From: Acuticoccus kalidii
GTDB lineage: Bacteria > Pseudomonadota > Alphaproteobacteria > Rhizobiales > Amorphaceae
Assembly: GCF_021556395.1 (NCBI RefSeq)
Contig: NZ_JAKGCS010000017.1
Coordinates: 186,001-250,000, forward strand
DNA length: 64,000 nt
Direction of reading: 5' to 3'
The notes beneath the pieces were generated by a model that searched no databases, was not told the DNA's origin, and saw nothing but the letters and a program-made list of their open reading frames with translations. The position numbers were made by a program, and so were the translations under genes. Positions 9,462-19,370 of this stretch are shown piece by piece; the first letter of the stretch is position 1; each line of letters opens with the position of its first letter.

Positions 9462-9776
9462 CTAGAAGGGGAAGCCGTCGCTCAGCGTGCCTTGATAGCC
9501 GTCGAGGATCGGCAGCCGTGACGGATTATAGCTCGCCTCGTTCTCGATCTTCTGCCGGCTCGGGACGGGCACGCCACCGAACGCGGCGAGGTTCGTGAAG
9601 CTCGCCGCGCGGCCGGACAGCATCGCAACACCCGGAAGGTTGCGGCCATAGGGCCCGACATAGCCCTGGCCGGCGCCGCCATCGGCATACGGACGCACCG
9701 TGATGCTCGGAATATCCTGGGCCGCGGCGGTCCCGATCGATCCAACGAAAAGGGCCAGCGCCATTGCGTACTTCAT
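9462..9776 (-). CDS. Small exported protein of unknown function
   Basis: A 104-residue protein with a convincing signal peptide (MKYAMALALFVGSIGTAAAQ, cleavage after AAAQ). The mature part is about 84 residues, Gly/Pro/Tyr/Asn-rich, with GGAGQGYVGPYGRN and PSRQKIENEASYNPSRLP. It has no Cys and no further membrane helix. GGGAG lies 8 nt upstream of the ATG, which supports translation. I do not recognise a family. It lies between aatA and hrcA with its own downstream hairpin, so it is probably a separate transcript. Confidence 0.7.
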   Translation of the reverse strand: MKYAMALALFVGSIGTAAAQDIPSITVRPYADGGAGQGYVGPYGRNLPGVAMLSGRAASFTNLAAFGGVPVPSRQKIENEASYNPSRLPILDGYQGTLSDGFPF

Positions 9777-9909
9777 TCTCTCGTCTCCCGGCGGTCCATC
9801 CGCCTCAGTCGGCAGCGCCTCGCCCGCACTGCGTACACGTCCCGCACAGCGAGGGCCGGAAAGGGACGCATTACCCTATCCCAATCCGACCCGTTTTGCG
9901 AATAAACTC

Positions 9910-9930
9910 GCAACCCTGCCCGTGGGTTGC
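9910..9930 (-). terminator. Hairpin directly after hrcA
   Basis: GCAACCC / GGGTTGC, 7-bp stem with a 7-nt loop, begins 1 nt after the hrcA stop on the minus strand. It is followed by GAGTTTATT, a weak U-rich tail. Confidence 0.5.
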
Positions 9931-9931
9931 T

Positions 9932-10999
9932 TCACTTGATGAGCTTGCTCACGACCTTCGCCGTATAATCCACCGCCGGAATGATCTTCGCGTAGTTGAG
10001 CCGCGTCGGACCGATGATGCCGAGCACACCGACCGTGCGCTGCTGATTGTCCCGATAGGGCGAGATGATCAGCGATGAGCCGGACAGGGAGAAGAGCTTG
10101 TTCTCGGATCCGATGAAGATCCGCACGCCCTCCCCTTCCTCGGTCAGCGACAGAAGCTGCATCAGGTCGCGCTTCGCCTCGAGATCGTCGAGAAGTTGGC
10201 GCACTCGCTCGACATCGTCGCGCACTGCCAGATTCTGGAGGAGGTTGCCGCGCCCGTGCACGATCAGCGTGCCCGGCCCTTTGGTGGTGGCCTCGCTCCA
10301 GCTCGCGATCCCCTCGGTGATCAGCTTCTGGGTCAGCAAGTCGAGCGCGACCCGCGCGTCCGCGGCGAGATCCTCGATGATCGCGCGCGCCTCGCTCACC
10401 GTCCGGCCGCGAATGTGGGCGTTCAGATAATTCGAGGCTTCCTGCAGCGCCGATTGGGGCAAGCCCCGCGGCAGATCGACGAGCCGATTCTCGACGGACC
10501 CGTCCTCGCCGACGAGCACGACCAGGGCCTTGCCCGGATCGAGCGAGACGAACTCGATGTGCTTGAGCCGCAGATCGGCGGTGTTGGTGAGGACGACGCC
10601 CGCCCCGCTCGACAGGCCCGACAGCATCATCGACGCCTTGTTGAGCGCCGCATCGACCGCATCCGTCCCGCCGCCGGCGACCTGGGCCTCGATATCCACC
10701 CGCTCGTCCGCGGTGAGCTCGCCGACATTGAGGAGCGCGTCCACGAAGAATCGCAATCCCCGGTCGGTCGGCAGCCGTCCGGCCGAGGTGTGGGGCGCAT
10801 AGATGAGGCCGAGATGTTCGAGATCGGCCATGACGTTGCGGACCGAAGCCGGGGACAACTTGTTCGGCAACGCGCGGGAAATCGAGCGCGAACCGATCGG
10901 CTCGCCCGTCGCGAGATAGGCGTCAACGATCTGGCGGAAGATGTCCTGTGACCGCTCGTCGAGATCGAAGACATCCACCGTGGCGTCCACCAGCTGCAT
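9932..10999 (-). CDS. hrcA: Heat-inducible transcription repressor HrcA
   Basis: A 355-residue repressor that binds CIRCE elements upstream of groESL/dnaK-type heat-shock genes. An N-terminal winged helix (about residues 13-90) contains [26 protein letters not shown] and [18 protein letters not shown] followed by [12 protein letters not shown], all strongly conserved. A GAF-like central domain and a C-terminal [16 protein letters not shown] segment follow. It is divergent from rph, with 98 bp between the starts. Unlike many relatives, grpE does not follow it; a hairpin comes straight after the stop. Confidence 0.95.
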   Translation of the reverse strand: MQLVDATVDVFDLDERSQDIFRQIVDAYLATGEPIGSRSISRALPNKLSPASVRNVMADLEHLGLIYAPHTSAGRLPTDRGLRFFVDALLNVGELTADERVDIEAQVAGGGTDAVDAALNKASMMLSGLSSGAGVVLTNTADLRLKHIEFVSLDPGKALVVLVGEDGSVENRLVDLPRGLPQSALQEASNYLNAHIRGRTVSEARAIIEDLAADARVALDLLTQKLITEGIASWSEATTKGPGTLIVHGRGNLLQNLAVRDDVERVRQLLDDLEAKRDLMQLLSLTEEGEGVRIFIGSENKLFSLSGSSLIISPYRDNQQRTVGVLGIIGPTRLNYAKIIPAVDYTAKVVSKLIK

Positions 11000-11097
11000 A
11001 GTCGTCCCTTAACCTCCTCAAAGGTGGGTCCCCGTGGGCCTATCGTCCTAGCCATTAATATGCCAACGGTCTTTCCCGAACGGGAGGAGAAACCATT

Positions 11098-11811
11098 ATG
11101 CGACACGACGGCCGATCGGGCGACGAAATGCGGGCCGTCAGCCTGGAGCGCGGCATTTCCAAATATGCCGAGGGTTCCTGCCTCGTGAAGTTCGGCAACA
11201 CCCACGTCCTTTGCACCGCCTCGCTCGAAGAGCGGGTGCCGCCTTGGCTTCGCGGCGGCGGCGCGGGGTGGGTCACGGCCGAATATGGGATGCTTCCGCG
11301 CGCGACGAAAGAGCGGATGCGACGCGAGGCCTCGGCCGGCAAGCAGTCGGGCCGGACCCAAGAGATCCAGCGGCTGATCGGACGCTCCTTGCGCGCCGTC
11401 GTCGATCGCGAGGCGCTCGGCGAGCGCCAGATCAGCGTCGACTGCGACGTCATCCAGGCCGACGGCGGAACACGGACTGCGGCGATCACGGGCGCATGGG
11501 TCGCCCTGTCGGACTGCGTGTCCTTCATGCAGAATGCCGGCATGATCATGAGCAACCCGCTGACTGACCATGTCGCCGCGATCTCGTGCGGGATCGTCGA
11601 TGGCAAGCCGGTGCTCGACCTCGACTATCAGGAGGATTCCGCCGCGCACACGGACGCGAACTTCGTGATGACCGGCGCCGGAACGATCGTCGAAGTGCAG
11701 GGCACCGCCGAGGGCGTGCCGTTCACCCGTGACGAGCTCACCGCCCTCCTCGACCTCGCCTCGGCCGGGATTTCGCGCCTCGTCGATCTACAAAAGATGA
11801 CGGTCGCATGA
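11098..11811 (+). CDS. rph: Ribonuclease PH
   Basis: A 237-residue phosphorolytic exoribonuclease that trims tRNA 3' ends. Motifs are [14 protein letters not shown], the RNase PH signature [39 protein letters not shown], and [35 protein letters not shown] and the C-terminal [13 protein letters not shown] complete the fold. The first gene of the rph-rdgB pair overlaps rdgB by 4 nt (ATGA). GGGAGGAG precedes the start. Confidence 0.96.
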   Translation: MRHDGRSGDEMRAVSLERGISKYAEGSCLVKFGNTHVLCTASLEERVPPWLRGGGAGWVTAEYGMLPRATKERMRREASAGKQSGRTQEIQRLIGRSLRAVVDREALGERQISVDCDVIQADGGTRTAAITGAWVALSDCVSFMQNAGMIMSNPLTDHVAAISCGIVDGKPVLDLDYQEDSAAHTDANFVMTGAGTIVEVQGTAEGVPFTRDELTALLDLASAGISRLVDLQKMTVA

Positions 11812-12440
11812 AGAACGCGCTCGATCTCGGCGACCGGCTCGTCCTCGCGACCCACAATGCCGGCAAGCTCCGCGAATTTCGCGAGCTTCTCGGCCCGCTG
11901 GGGATCACCGTCCTCAGCGCCGCCGATTGCGGCCTGCCCGAGCCGGAGGAAACCGAGACTACCTTCTCCGGCAATGCCGCGCTCAAGGCGGAGGCGGCGA
12001 TGAAGGCGACGGGCCTCGTCGCCCTCGCCGACGATTCGGGCGTCACCGTCGAGGCGCTCGGCGGCGATCCGGGCGTCTATTCGGCGCGGTGGGCCGGTGA
12101 GCCGCGCGATTTCGGCGTCGCGATGACGAAGGTGCTCGACCTCCTCGCCGAGAAGGGCGCGACCAGCGATGCGGAGCGGGCCGCGGCTTTCGTCGCCGTT
12201 CTCGCGCTCGCCCGGCCGGACCGCGAGACCGTTTTCTTCGAAGGTCTCTGCGAGGGGCACATCACCGATGCGCCGCGCGGCACTGAAGGTTTCGGTTACG
12301 ACCCCATATTCATACCTCGTGAAGGGGATGGCCGCACATTCGGCGAAATGAGCGCCGAGGATAAACACGGTGGCGATCGGCCGCTTTCGCACAGGGCGCG
12401 CGCCGTCGCATTGTTCAAGGCTGCGCTCGACGGAAAATAG
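11808..12440 (+). CDS. rdgB: RdgB/HAM1 family non-canonical purine NTP pyrophosphatase
   Basis: A 210-residue house-cleaning enzyme that hydrolyses XTP, dITP and ITP to the monophosphates. Key segments are [18 protein letters not shown], the acidic metal-binding [39 protein letters not shown], and [13 protein letters not shown] near the end. It overlaps the rph stop by 4 nt and is followed 77 nt later by hemW. Confidence 0.96.
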   Translation: MKNALDLGDRLVLATHNAGKLREFRELLGPLGITVLSAADCGLPEPEETETTFSGNAALKAEAAMKATGLVALADDSGVTVEALGGDPGVYSARWAGEPRDFGVAMTKVLDLLAEKGATSDAERAAAFVAVLALARPDRETVFFEGLCEGHITDAPRGTEGFGYDPIFIPREGDGRTFGEMSAEDKHGGDRPLSHRARAVALFKAALDGK

Positions 12441-12517
12441 CGGCATCAAAAGGGAAGTTCGCACAAGATCCGCGTGTGAGGATCGGTTTCCCGCCCGGTC
12501 ATGCGTAAGGAGGGGCC

Positions 12518-13702
12518 ATGCTTATGGCGATTGACGAGAGGGTGGAGGTGGAGGCCGGCGTCGACGGCGGCTTCGGCGTCTACGTGCACTGGCCCTTCTG
12601 TCAATCCAAATGCCCTTATTGCGACTTCAACTCCCACGTCCGCCACACCCCGATTGATCAGACGCGCTACGCCGCCGCGATGCGCCGCGAACTCGCCACC
12701 ATGGCGAGCTGGACCGCCGATCGCCGCCCGGTGAGCGTCTTTTTCGGCGGCGGAACGCCCTCGCTGATGGAGCCGTCCACCGTCGGCGCCATCCTCGAAG
12801 CGATCGACGACACGCTCGGCCTGCCGAGCGAGGCCGAAATCAGCCTCGAGGCCAATCCTTCATCGGTCGAGCAGGCCCGGTTCGAGGGCTACCGCGCGGC
12901 CGGCGTCAATCGCGTCTCGCTGGGTGTCCAGTCGCTGAACGATGCCGAGCTCGTAACCCTCGGCCGCCGCCACGATGTCGCGACCGCGCGCGCCGCGCTC
13001 GCCCTTGCGCAGCGCATCTTTCCGCGCGTCTCAGCCGATCTCATCTACGCCCGACCGGGGCAGACCACCGAGGCGTGGGCCGCCGAGTTGAGCGAGATGC
13101 TGTCCCTTTGCGGCAATCACCTCTCGCTCTACCAGCTGACGATCGAGCCGGAGACGCGATATTGGGATCTCGCGAACGCCGGCAAGCTCGTCATCCCGAA
13201 CGACGATCTGGCCGCCGACCTCTACGAGCTGACCGGCGAGCTGACCCGGCAGGCGGGATTCGAGCGCTATGAGGTCTCCAATCACGCACGCGATGGTGAG
13301 ACGGCTAAGCATAATCTCGTCTATTGGCGCGGCGGCCGTTATCTCGGCATCGGGCCCGGCGCGCATGGCCGTGTGGCCGTCGATGGAATCCGCACCGCGA
13401 CGGCCACCCTGAAACGCCCCGAGGACTGGCTCGATGCCGTCGAGCGCGACGGGCACGGCGCCGCCGAACGCGAACCTCTGGCCCAGGCGATGATCGCGGA
13501 CGAATACCTCCTGATGGCGCTTCGCCTCAGCGAAGGCCTCGACCTCGACGCCTATGCGCAGCGCAGCGGCCACCCTCTCGACCCCACCGCGATCGACGAT
13601 CTCGCCGGCGCCGGTCTCGTGCAGCGCAACGGCCGGCGGATCCGCATCGCGGAGAGCGCACGTCTCCTCACCAACGCAATCGTACGAGAGTTGACCCCAT
13701 GA
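12518..13702 (+). CDS. hemW: Radical SAM heme chaperone HemW
   Basis: A 394-residue radical-SAM protein of the HemN-like HemW group, which binds heme and transfers it to apo-proteins rather than acting as a coproporphyrinogen dehydrogenase. The 4Fe-4S cluster cysteines are Cys28, Cys32 and Cys35 in HWPFCQSKCPYCDFN; the following residue is not the additional Cys of HemN. FFGGGTPSLM, SLEANPSSVE and NRVSLGVQSLND are the SAM-barrel motifs. AGGAGG precedes the first ATG. The stop overlaps the glnD start by 4 nt. Confidence 0.94.
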   Translation: MLMAIDERVEVEAGVDGGFGVYVHWPFCQSKCPYCDFNSHVRHTPIDQTRYAAAMRRELATMASWTADRRPVSVFFGGGTPSLMEPSTVGAILEAIDDTLGLPSEAEISLEANPSSVEQARFEGYRAAGVNRVSLGVQSLNDAELVTLGRRHDVATARAALALAQRIFPRVSADLIYARPGQTTEAWAAELSEMLSLCGNHLSLYQLTIEPETRYWDLANAGKLVIPNDDLAADLYELTGELTRQAGFERYEVSNHARDGETAKHNLVYWRGGRYLGIGPGAHGRVAVDGIRTATATLKRPEDWLDAVERDGHGAAEREPLAQAMIADEYLLMALRLSEGLDLDAYAQRSGHPLDPTAIDDLAGAGLVQRNGRRIRIAESARLLTNAIVRELTP

Positions 13703-16452
13703 GCGCCGCCATCGATACCGCGACCCTCCTTGGCGAGCTCGAGGAGATCTTCGCCGACAACAGCTCAAACTGGGGCAAGGCCAGGCCGGAGGTACTTAGC
13801 CGGCTAAAGCGGGCACGAACCGACGCGCTCGCCGTCTGCTCCCACTCGCTCGACGAGACGAAATCGGGCATCGTCGCCGCCAAGGCGCTCGCCGATGGTC
13901 AGGACACCATCATCCGCGCCCTCTTCCGTTTTGCCGCCGAACACCTCTACCCGACCGCCAATCCGTCCGTCGCGGAACGTCTCGCCGTGGTGGCGACCGG
14001 CGGCTATGGGCGCGGCCTCCTCGCGCCCGGCTCGGATATCGATCTCCTCTTCCTCTACCCCTACCGGCCGACACCGTGGACCGAATCGATGGTCGAAACG
14101 GTCCTCTACATGATGTGGGATCTCGGCCTGAAGGTCGGCCATGCGGCCCGCTCGATCGACGAGTGCATCAAGCTCGCGCGGACGGACATGACGATCCGCA
14201 CCGCGCTCCTCGAATGCCGTCACATCGACGGTGACGAGGAACTGACCGAAAGCCTCGCCCAACGCTTCGATCAGGCGGTGGTGCGCGGGACCGGCAAGAA
14301 GTTCATCGCCGCCAAGCTCGCCGAACGCGACGAGCGCCACCGCAGGCAGGGCCGAACCCGCTATCTCGTCGAGCCGAACGTCAAGGAAGGGAAGGGGGGT
14401 CTTCGGGACCTCAACACGCTGTTCTGGATCGCGAAATATTTCTATCGCGTCCGCACCGAGGCGGAGCTTGTCGACAAGGGCGTCTTCTCCGCCGACGAAT
14501 ACCGCCTGTTCGAGCGATGCGACGAGTTCCTCTGGTCGGTCCGCTGCCACCTGCATTTCCTCACCGGGCGGGCGGAGGAGCGGCTCACCTTCGAGCTACA
14601 GCGCGAGATCGCGCAACGGCTCGGCTACGCCAAGCGGCCCGGCCTCTCTGACGTCGAGCGCTTCATGAAGCACTATTTCCTCGTCGCCAAGGACGTCGGG
14701 GATCTGACGCTGATCTTGTGCGCCGCGCTCGAGGCGCAGCACGTCATGCAGGCCGAGGGCCTGTCGCGCATGATGCGGTCGATCACCGGACAGAGCCGCA
14801 AGACGCTGACGCCCGACTTCCACTCCGAACTCAACCGCATCGCGCTCACCAAGAAATCCGCCTTCCGCGACGATCCGGTGAACATGCTGCGCGTCTTCGA
14901 CCTCGCGGATCAGTACGATATCCGGCCGCATCCCGACACGCTCCACGAGCTGCGCCGCTCCCTGCGGGCGATCGATCCGACGGTGCGCGCCGATCCCGAG
15001 GCGAACCGGATCTTTCTGCACATTCTGACCGAGAGCCGCGACCCGGAAACGCTTCTGCGGATGATGAACGAGACCGGCGTCCTCGGCGCGTTCGTGCCGG
15101 ATTTCGGCAAGGTCGTCGCGATGATGCAGTTCAACATGTACCACTCCTACACGGTGGACGAGCATCTGATCCGCACCGTCGGCATCCTCGCCGACATCGA
15201 GCACGGCCGGGCCGAGGCCGACCATCCGCTCGCGAGCAACCTCATCAAGACGGTCCACAATCGGCGCGCGCTCTACGTCGCCGTGTTTCTCCACGACATC
15301 GCGAAGGGACGGCCGAAGGACCATTCGGTCGAGGGCGCCCGCATCGCCCGGCGCCTGTGCCCCCGCCTCGGGCTGACCGCGGCCGAGACGGAGCTCGTCG
15401 CCTGGCTCGTCGAGGAGCACCTCACGATGTCGATCGTCGCCCAGTCGCGCGATCTTTCCGATCCGAAGACGATCGACGACTTCGCCAACAAGGTGCAGAG
15501 CTTCGAGCGGCTCAAACTCCTCGAGATCCTGACCGAGGCGGACATTGCCGCCGTCGGCCCCAATGTCTGGAACGGCTGGAAAAGCCAGCTACTCGCCACC
15601 CTGTTCGACGAGACCGAGGCGATCATCGCCTCCCGCCACACCCGCCGGCCGCGCTCGGCCCAGGTCGAGGCGGCGAAATCGGCATTCATGGCGCAAGCGA
15701 CGATGCTCACCCCCGCCCAGCGCGAGGCGATCATCGAACAGCATTCGCGCGCCTACTGGATCCGCACCCCGGTCGAGGACACCATCTATCACGGCCAGCT
15801 CATGGCGAGCGGCGACCCGCAGGACATCATCGTCGGCTTCCGAATGCTGGCCGACCGCGCCGTCACCGAGATGACGCTGATCGCGCCCGACGCGCCGCGG
15901 CTCCTCGCCGTGGTCGCCGGCGCTTGCGCCTCGGCGCAAGCCAACGTCGTGTCAGCCGACGTGTTCACCACCACCGATGATCTCGCGCTCGACATTTTCG
16001 CCCTGACGCCGCTGTCCGACGACCCCCGCGACGAAGAGGAGCGCGTCCACCGCATCGCCCAGACCGTGCGGGACGCCCTCGCCGACCGCGCGCCGGTGCC
16101 GAAACCGGTCGACGCCCGCCCGCGTGCCATCAAACAAAAGGCCTTCCACCATCCGACCGACGTCCTCGTCGCCAACGACTGGTCGGACGGCTATACCGCG
16201 ATCGAGGTCTCCGGCCTCGACCGGCCCGGCCTGTTCCGGGATCTCGCGGAGGCGATCCTCCAGCTCGATCTCAATGTGCGCTCGGCGCAGATCGCGACCT
16301 TCGGCGAACGCGTGGTCGACGTCTTCTACGTCACCGGGCCGGACGGAACGCAGATCCTCGACGCCGCCTTGGAGGCCAAGATCATCGAACGGCTCGTCGA
16401 CGCCTACGACCGCTCGGCCGAGGCGCGCTCCGCCTCGCGCACCGCGGCCTAG
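13699..16452 (+). CDS. glnD: Bifunctional [protein-PII] uridylyltransferase/uridylyl-removing enzyme GlnD
   Basis: A 917-residue nitrogen sensor that adds or removes UMP on P-II proteins in response to glutamine. Domains in order are a nucleotidyltransferase at about residues 98-120 (TGGYGRGLLAPGSDIDLLF with both catalytic Asp) and a PII-UTase helical part with NVKEGKGGLRDLNTLFW. An HD domain at about 528-545 (VFLHDIAKGRPKDHS) and two ACT domains at about 710-770 and 830-885 follow. The ATG at 13699 overlaps the hemW stop by 4 nt; the frame is open another 125 codons upstream in hemW, but the family homology begins here. Its substrate GlnK is encoded at 4.5 kb. Confidence 0.96.
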   Translation: MSAAIDTATLLGELEEIFADNSSNWGKARPEVLSRLKRARTDALAVCSHSLDETKSGIVAAKALADGQDTIIRALFRFAAEHLYPTANPSVAERLAVVATGGYGRGLLAPGSDIDLLFLYPYRPTPWTESMVETVLYMMWDLGLKVGHAARSIDECIKLARTDMTIRTALLECRHIDGDEELTESLAQRFDQAVVRGTGKKFIAAKLAERDERHRRQGRTRYLVEPNVKEGKGGLRDLNTLFWIAKYFYRVRTEAELVDKGVFSADEYRLFERCDEFLWSVRCHLHFLTGRAEERLTFELQREIAQRLGYAKRPGLSDVERFMKHYFLVAKDVGDLTLILCAALEAQHVMQAEGLSRMMRSITGQSRKTLTPDFHSELNRIALTKKSAFRDDPVNMLRVFDLADQYDIRPHPDTLHELRRSLRAIDPTVRADPEANRIFLHILTESRDPETLLRMMNETGVLGAFVPDFGKVVAMMQFNMYHSYTVDEHLIRTVGILADIEHGRAEADHPLASNLIKTVHNRRALYVAVFLHDIAKGRPKDHSVEGARIARRLCPRLGLTAAETELVAWLVEEHLTMSIVAQSRDLSDPKTIDDFANKVQSFERLKLLEILTEADIAAVGPNVWNGWKSQLLATLFDETEAIIASRHTRRPRSAQVEAAKSAFMAQATMLTPAQREAIIEQHSRAYWIRTPVEDTIYHGQLMASGDPQDIIVGFRMLADRAVTEMTLIAPDAPRLLAVVAGACASAQANVVSADVFTTTDDLALDIFALTPLSDDPRDEEERVHRIAQTVRDALADRAPVPKPVDARPRAIKQKAFHHPTDVLVANDWSDGYTAIEVSGLDRPGLFRDLAEAILQLDLNVRSAQIATFGERVVDVFYVTGPDGTQILDAALEAKIIERLVDAYDRSAEARSASRTAA

Positions 16453-16465
16453 ATAAAGGACGCCG

Positions 16466-18031
16466 ATGCAGCTTCTTCGCAATTTCGCGACGGTCGGAGC
16501 CTTCACGGCGGCCTCGCGCGTCCTCGGCTTCGCGCGCGACATCCTCGTCGCGGCGCTGCTCGGCGCGGGGCCGGTCGCGGACGCCTTCTTCGTCGCGTTC
16601 AAGCTGCCCAACCTGTTCCGCCGCCTGTTCGCCGAAGGGGCGTTCAATTCCGCCTTCGTGCCGCTGTTCGCGCGGGTGAGGGCGGAGGAGGGCGAGACGG
16701 GCGCGGAGACCTTCGCCTCCTCGGTGCTGTCCTGGCTCCTCATCGTCCTCCTGGTGCTGACGACGATCGCGGAGCTCTTCACACCGTTTTTCATCTTCGT
16801 CCTCGCACCGGGCTTCGCGGCCGATTCGAAGGTCGATCTCGCGGTGCTCTTCACGCGGATCTGTTTTCCCTATCTCATGGCGATGTCGCTGGTCGCCTTC
16901 CTGTCCGGCATCCTGAACACGCTCGACAGGTTCGCCGCCGCCGCCTTCGCGCCGGTGCTCCTCAATATCGTGATGATCAGCGCTCTCGGCTTCGCCGCGT
17001 TTGCGGGGATGGACCAAGAGAACGCCGGCTATGTGCTCGCCTGGGGCGTCTTCGCGGCGGGCCTCGCGCAGGTCGTGCTCCTCGCCGTCGCCGTCCGCCG
17101 GATCGGGGTGCGGCTGAGGCTGCCCCGGCCGCGCCCATCGCCGCGGCTGAAACGGCTCCTGATCCTCGGCCTGCCGGGGGTCGCCGCGGGCGGTATCACG
17201 CAGATCAACATCGTCGTCGGGACGATCATCGCCTCGTTCTGGCCGGCCGCCGTCTCCCACCTTTATTATGCCGACCGGCTCTATCAGCTCCCGCTCGGCA
17301 TCGTCGGCATCGCGCTCGGCGTCGCGCTCCTGCCCGATCTTTCCCGCCGGTTGCGCAATGGTGACGTGGGCGGCGCGTTGTGGACGCAGAACCGGGCGTT
17401 CGAGTTCGCGCTGATGCTGACCCTTCCGGCCGCCGCGGCGTTGATCGTCGTGCCGCTCGAAATCGTCGTCACCCTGTTCGAGCGCGGCGCGTTCGACCGC
17501 GAGGACGCCGCGCTGACCGCCGCCGCCGTCGCCGCCTACGGGTTCGGCCTCCCGGCCTTCGTCCTCATCAAGGTCTTCTCGCCGGCCTATTTCGCCCGTG
17601 AGGATACCGCGACTCCGATGCTCTATGCCGGCATCTCGATGCTCGTGAATGTCGGCGGCAGCATCGTGCTCGCGCGGCTTCTCGCGCCGCAAGGGCTGCC
17701 GCATGTCGGAATCGCGGCGGCGACCAGCATCGCGGGCTGGGTCAACGCGATCCTTCTCTTTGTCGGCCTTCTGCGGCGCGGGGATTTCAAGCCGGACCCG
17801 TTATTGTGGTCGCGGGCGCTCGGCTTCCTCGCCGCCTCGCTCGCCCTGATGATCGGCGCGGTCCTCATCGCGCGCGGTCTCGACGGGTGGTTCTTCAGCG
17901 CGGGGCTGCTCCAAGCGGTGGCGGCACTTGCGATCCTCGTCGGCGGCTCGGCGCTGATCTTCGCGCTGGTGTGCGAGATGTCGGGCGCAATCGGCGTTCG
18001 TGACGTGATGCGCGCCCTCAGGCGACGCTGA
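16466..18031 (+). CDS. murJ: Lipid II flippase MurJ
   Basis: A 521-residue inner-membrane flippase of the MOP superfamily that moves lipid II to the periplasmic side for peptidoglycan synthesis. It has about 14 membrane helices. The N-terminus is typical: FATVGAFTAASRVLGFARDILVAALLGAGPVADAFFVAFKLPNLFRRLFAEGAFNSAFVP in outline, with the functionally important Arg residues of helix 1-2. YYADRLYQLPLGIVGIALG is the conserved helix 8 region. It lies 13 nt after glnD, an arrangement common in Hyphomicrobiales, and is convergent with coaA at 9 bp. Confidence 0.95.
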   Translation: MQLLRNFATVGAFTAASRVLGFARDILVAALLGAGPVADAFFVAFKLPNLFRRLFAEGAFNSAFVPLFARVRAEEGETGAETFASSVLSWLLIVLLVLTTIAELFTPFFIFVLAPGFAADSKVDLAVLFTRICFPYLMAMSLVAFLSGILNTLDRFAAAAFAPVLLNIVMISALGFAAFAGMDQENAGYVLAWGVFAAGLAQVVLLAVAVRRIGVRLRLPRPRPSPRLKRLLILGLPGVAAGGITQINIVVGTIIASFWPAAVSHLYYADRLYQLPLGIVGIALGVALLPDLSRRLRNGDVGGALWTQNRAFEFALMLTLPAAAALIVVPLEIVVTLFERGAFDREDAALTAAAVAAYGFGLPAFVLIKVFSPAYFAREDTATPMLYAGISMLVNVGGSIVLARLLAPQGLPHVGIAAATSIAGWVNAILLFVGLLRRGDFKPDPLLWSRALGFLAASLALMIGAVLIARGLDGWFFSAGLLQAVAALAILVGGSALIFALVCEMSGAIGVRDVMRALRRR

Positions 18032-18040
18032 CGACGGGGT

Positions 18041-19015
18041 TCAAACCCGCCGCAGCGCCACCTGGGAGATGCGATGATCCTCGCTCTTATGCAGGATCAG
18101 ATCGGCCCGCAGCTTCGTCGGGCCGACATTCTCACGCAGATTCTTGAGGTTGATGCGCGTCCACAGGCCCCGCGCAAACGTCCGCGCCTCCTCGTCGGAG
18201 ATGTGGGCGTATTTGTGGAAGTAGGAGCGCGGGTCGGTGAAGCGGCTCTCCTTGAGGCGGAAGAAGCGCGTCAGATACCAGTGCTCCAGCGATTCCTCGT
18301 CGGCGTCGATATAGATCGAGAAATCGAAGAAGTCCGAGACGAACGGAACGCGGGGCCGCTCGCCCGAAAGCCGCTGTGTCTGGAGGACGTTGAGGCCCTC
18401 GACGATCAAGATGTCCGGCTGATCGACGACGATCGTCTTGCCCGGCACCCGGTCATAGGTGAGGTGCGAGTAGACCGGCGCCTCGACACGGCGCACGCCG
18501 GCCTTGATGTCGGCGAGGAAGGCGATCAGCGCGGCGACGTCGTAGCTCTCCGGGAAACCCTTGCGCTCCATCATCCCCTCTTCGAGGAGTTTGGCGTTCG
18601 GGTAGAGAAAGCCGTCCGTGGTGATGAGGTCCACCTTGGGCCGCGTCGGCCAGCGGGCGATCAGCGCCTGGAGGAGGCGGGCGGTCGTCGTCTTCCCGAC
18701 GGCGACGGAACCGGCGATCCCGATGATATAGGGCGTCTGCGGCCCGTCCCGGCCGAGGAACTTGTAGGTCGCGTTGTGCAGCGCGCCCGTCGCCTCGACA
18801 TAAAGCGAGAGGAGACGCGACAGCGGCAGGTAGATCGTCTCCACCTGGCCGGGGTCGATATAGTCGTTGAAGCCCTGGAGGGCGAAGATCTCGTCCTGAT
18901 CCAGGGTCATCGGCTGATCGGCGCGCAGGCGCGACCACTCCGCCTCGTCGAAGACGTGGTACGGCGCGAGTTCGTCACGCGAGGGGCGGTTTAGCGTATC
19001 GGTCAACGCATGCAT
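18041..19015 (-). CDS. coaA: Pantothenate kinase, type I
   Basis: A 324-residue kinase catalysing the first step of coenzyme A synthesis. The P-loop is [30 protein letters not shown] holds the catalytic Asp, and [16 protein letters not shown] and [12 protein letters not shown] follow. [19 protein letters not shown] is typical of CoaA. The ATG at 19015 gives the family's normal length; upstream codons overlap hisE and lack homology. No good ribosome site stands next to this ATG (AGGAG is about 25 nt upstream), so the exact start is uncertain. It ends the his operon. Confidence 0.93.
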   Translation of the reverse strand: MHALTDTLNRPSRDELAPYHVFDEAEWSRLRADQPMTLDQDEIFALQGFNDYIDPGQVETIYLPLSRLLSLYVEATGALHNATYKFLGRDGPQTPYIIGIAGSVAVGKTTTARLLQALIARWPTRPKVDLITTDGFLYPNAKLLEEGMMERKGFPESYDVAALIAFLADIKAGVRRVEAPVYSHLTYDRVPGKTIVVDQPDILIVEGLNVLQTQRLSGERPRVPFVSDFFDFSIYIDADEESLEHWYLTRFFRLKESRFTDPRSYFHKYAHISDEEARTFARGLWTRINLKNLRENVGPTKLRADLILHKSEDHRISQVALRRV

Positions 19016-19044
19016 GGGCACATGTTCTTGCAGAGGGTTACTCC

Positions 19045-19365
19045 TCACGACAAGCGGCTGGCCTTTTCCTCTAGGCCAGAGCGCGCGGTGCGCCGATCCA
19101 GTTCCGCGATCACGTCGTCCCAAGAGACGCCGGACACGGCGAGGAGCACCGTGAGATGATAAACGACGTCGGCTGCCTCGGCGGTGAGTTCGTCGGGATT
19201 GCCGCGCACGGCCGCGATGATCGCCTCGACCGATTCCTCGCCGAATTTCTCGGCGCACTTGTCGACACCCTTCGCGGCGAGCTTACGGGTGTAGGACGCG
19301 GCGTCGGGGTCGGCGAGGCGGTCCCGCACGATCGCTTCGAGCGCATGGACGGAAAAGTCAGCCAT
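19045..19365 (-). CDS. hisE: Phosphoribosyl-ATP pyrophosphatase
   Basis: A 106-residue all-alpha NTP pyrophosphohydrolase (MazG-like) that performs the second step of histidine synthesis. Conserved segments are [29 protein letters not shown] and the metal-binding [18 protein letters not shown] with its E-x-x-D arrangement. It is stand-alone, not fused to HisI. It follows hisF by 5 nt. Confidence 0.95.
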   Translation of the reverse strand: MADFSVHALEAIVRDRLADPDAASYTRKLAAKGVDKCAEKFGEESVEAIIAAVRGNPDELTAEAADVVYHLTVLLAVSGVSWDDVIAELDRRTARSGLEEKASRLS

Positions 19366-19370
19366 CGTGG

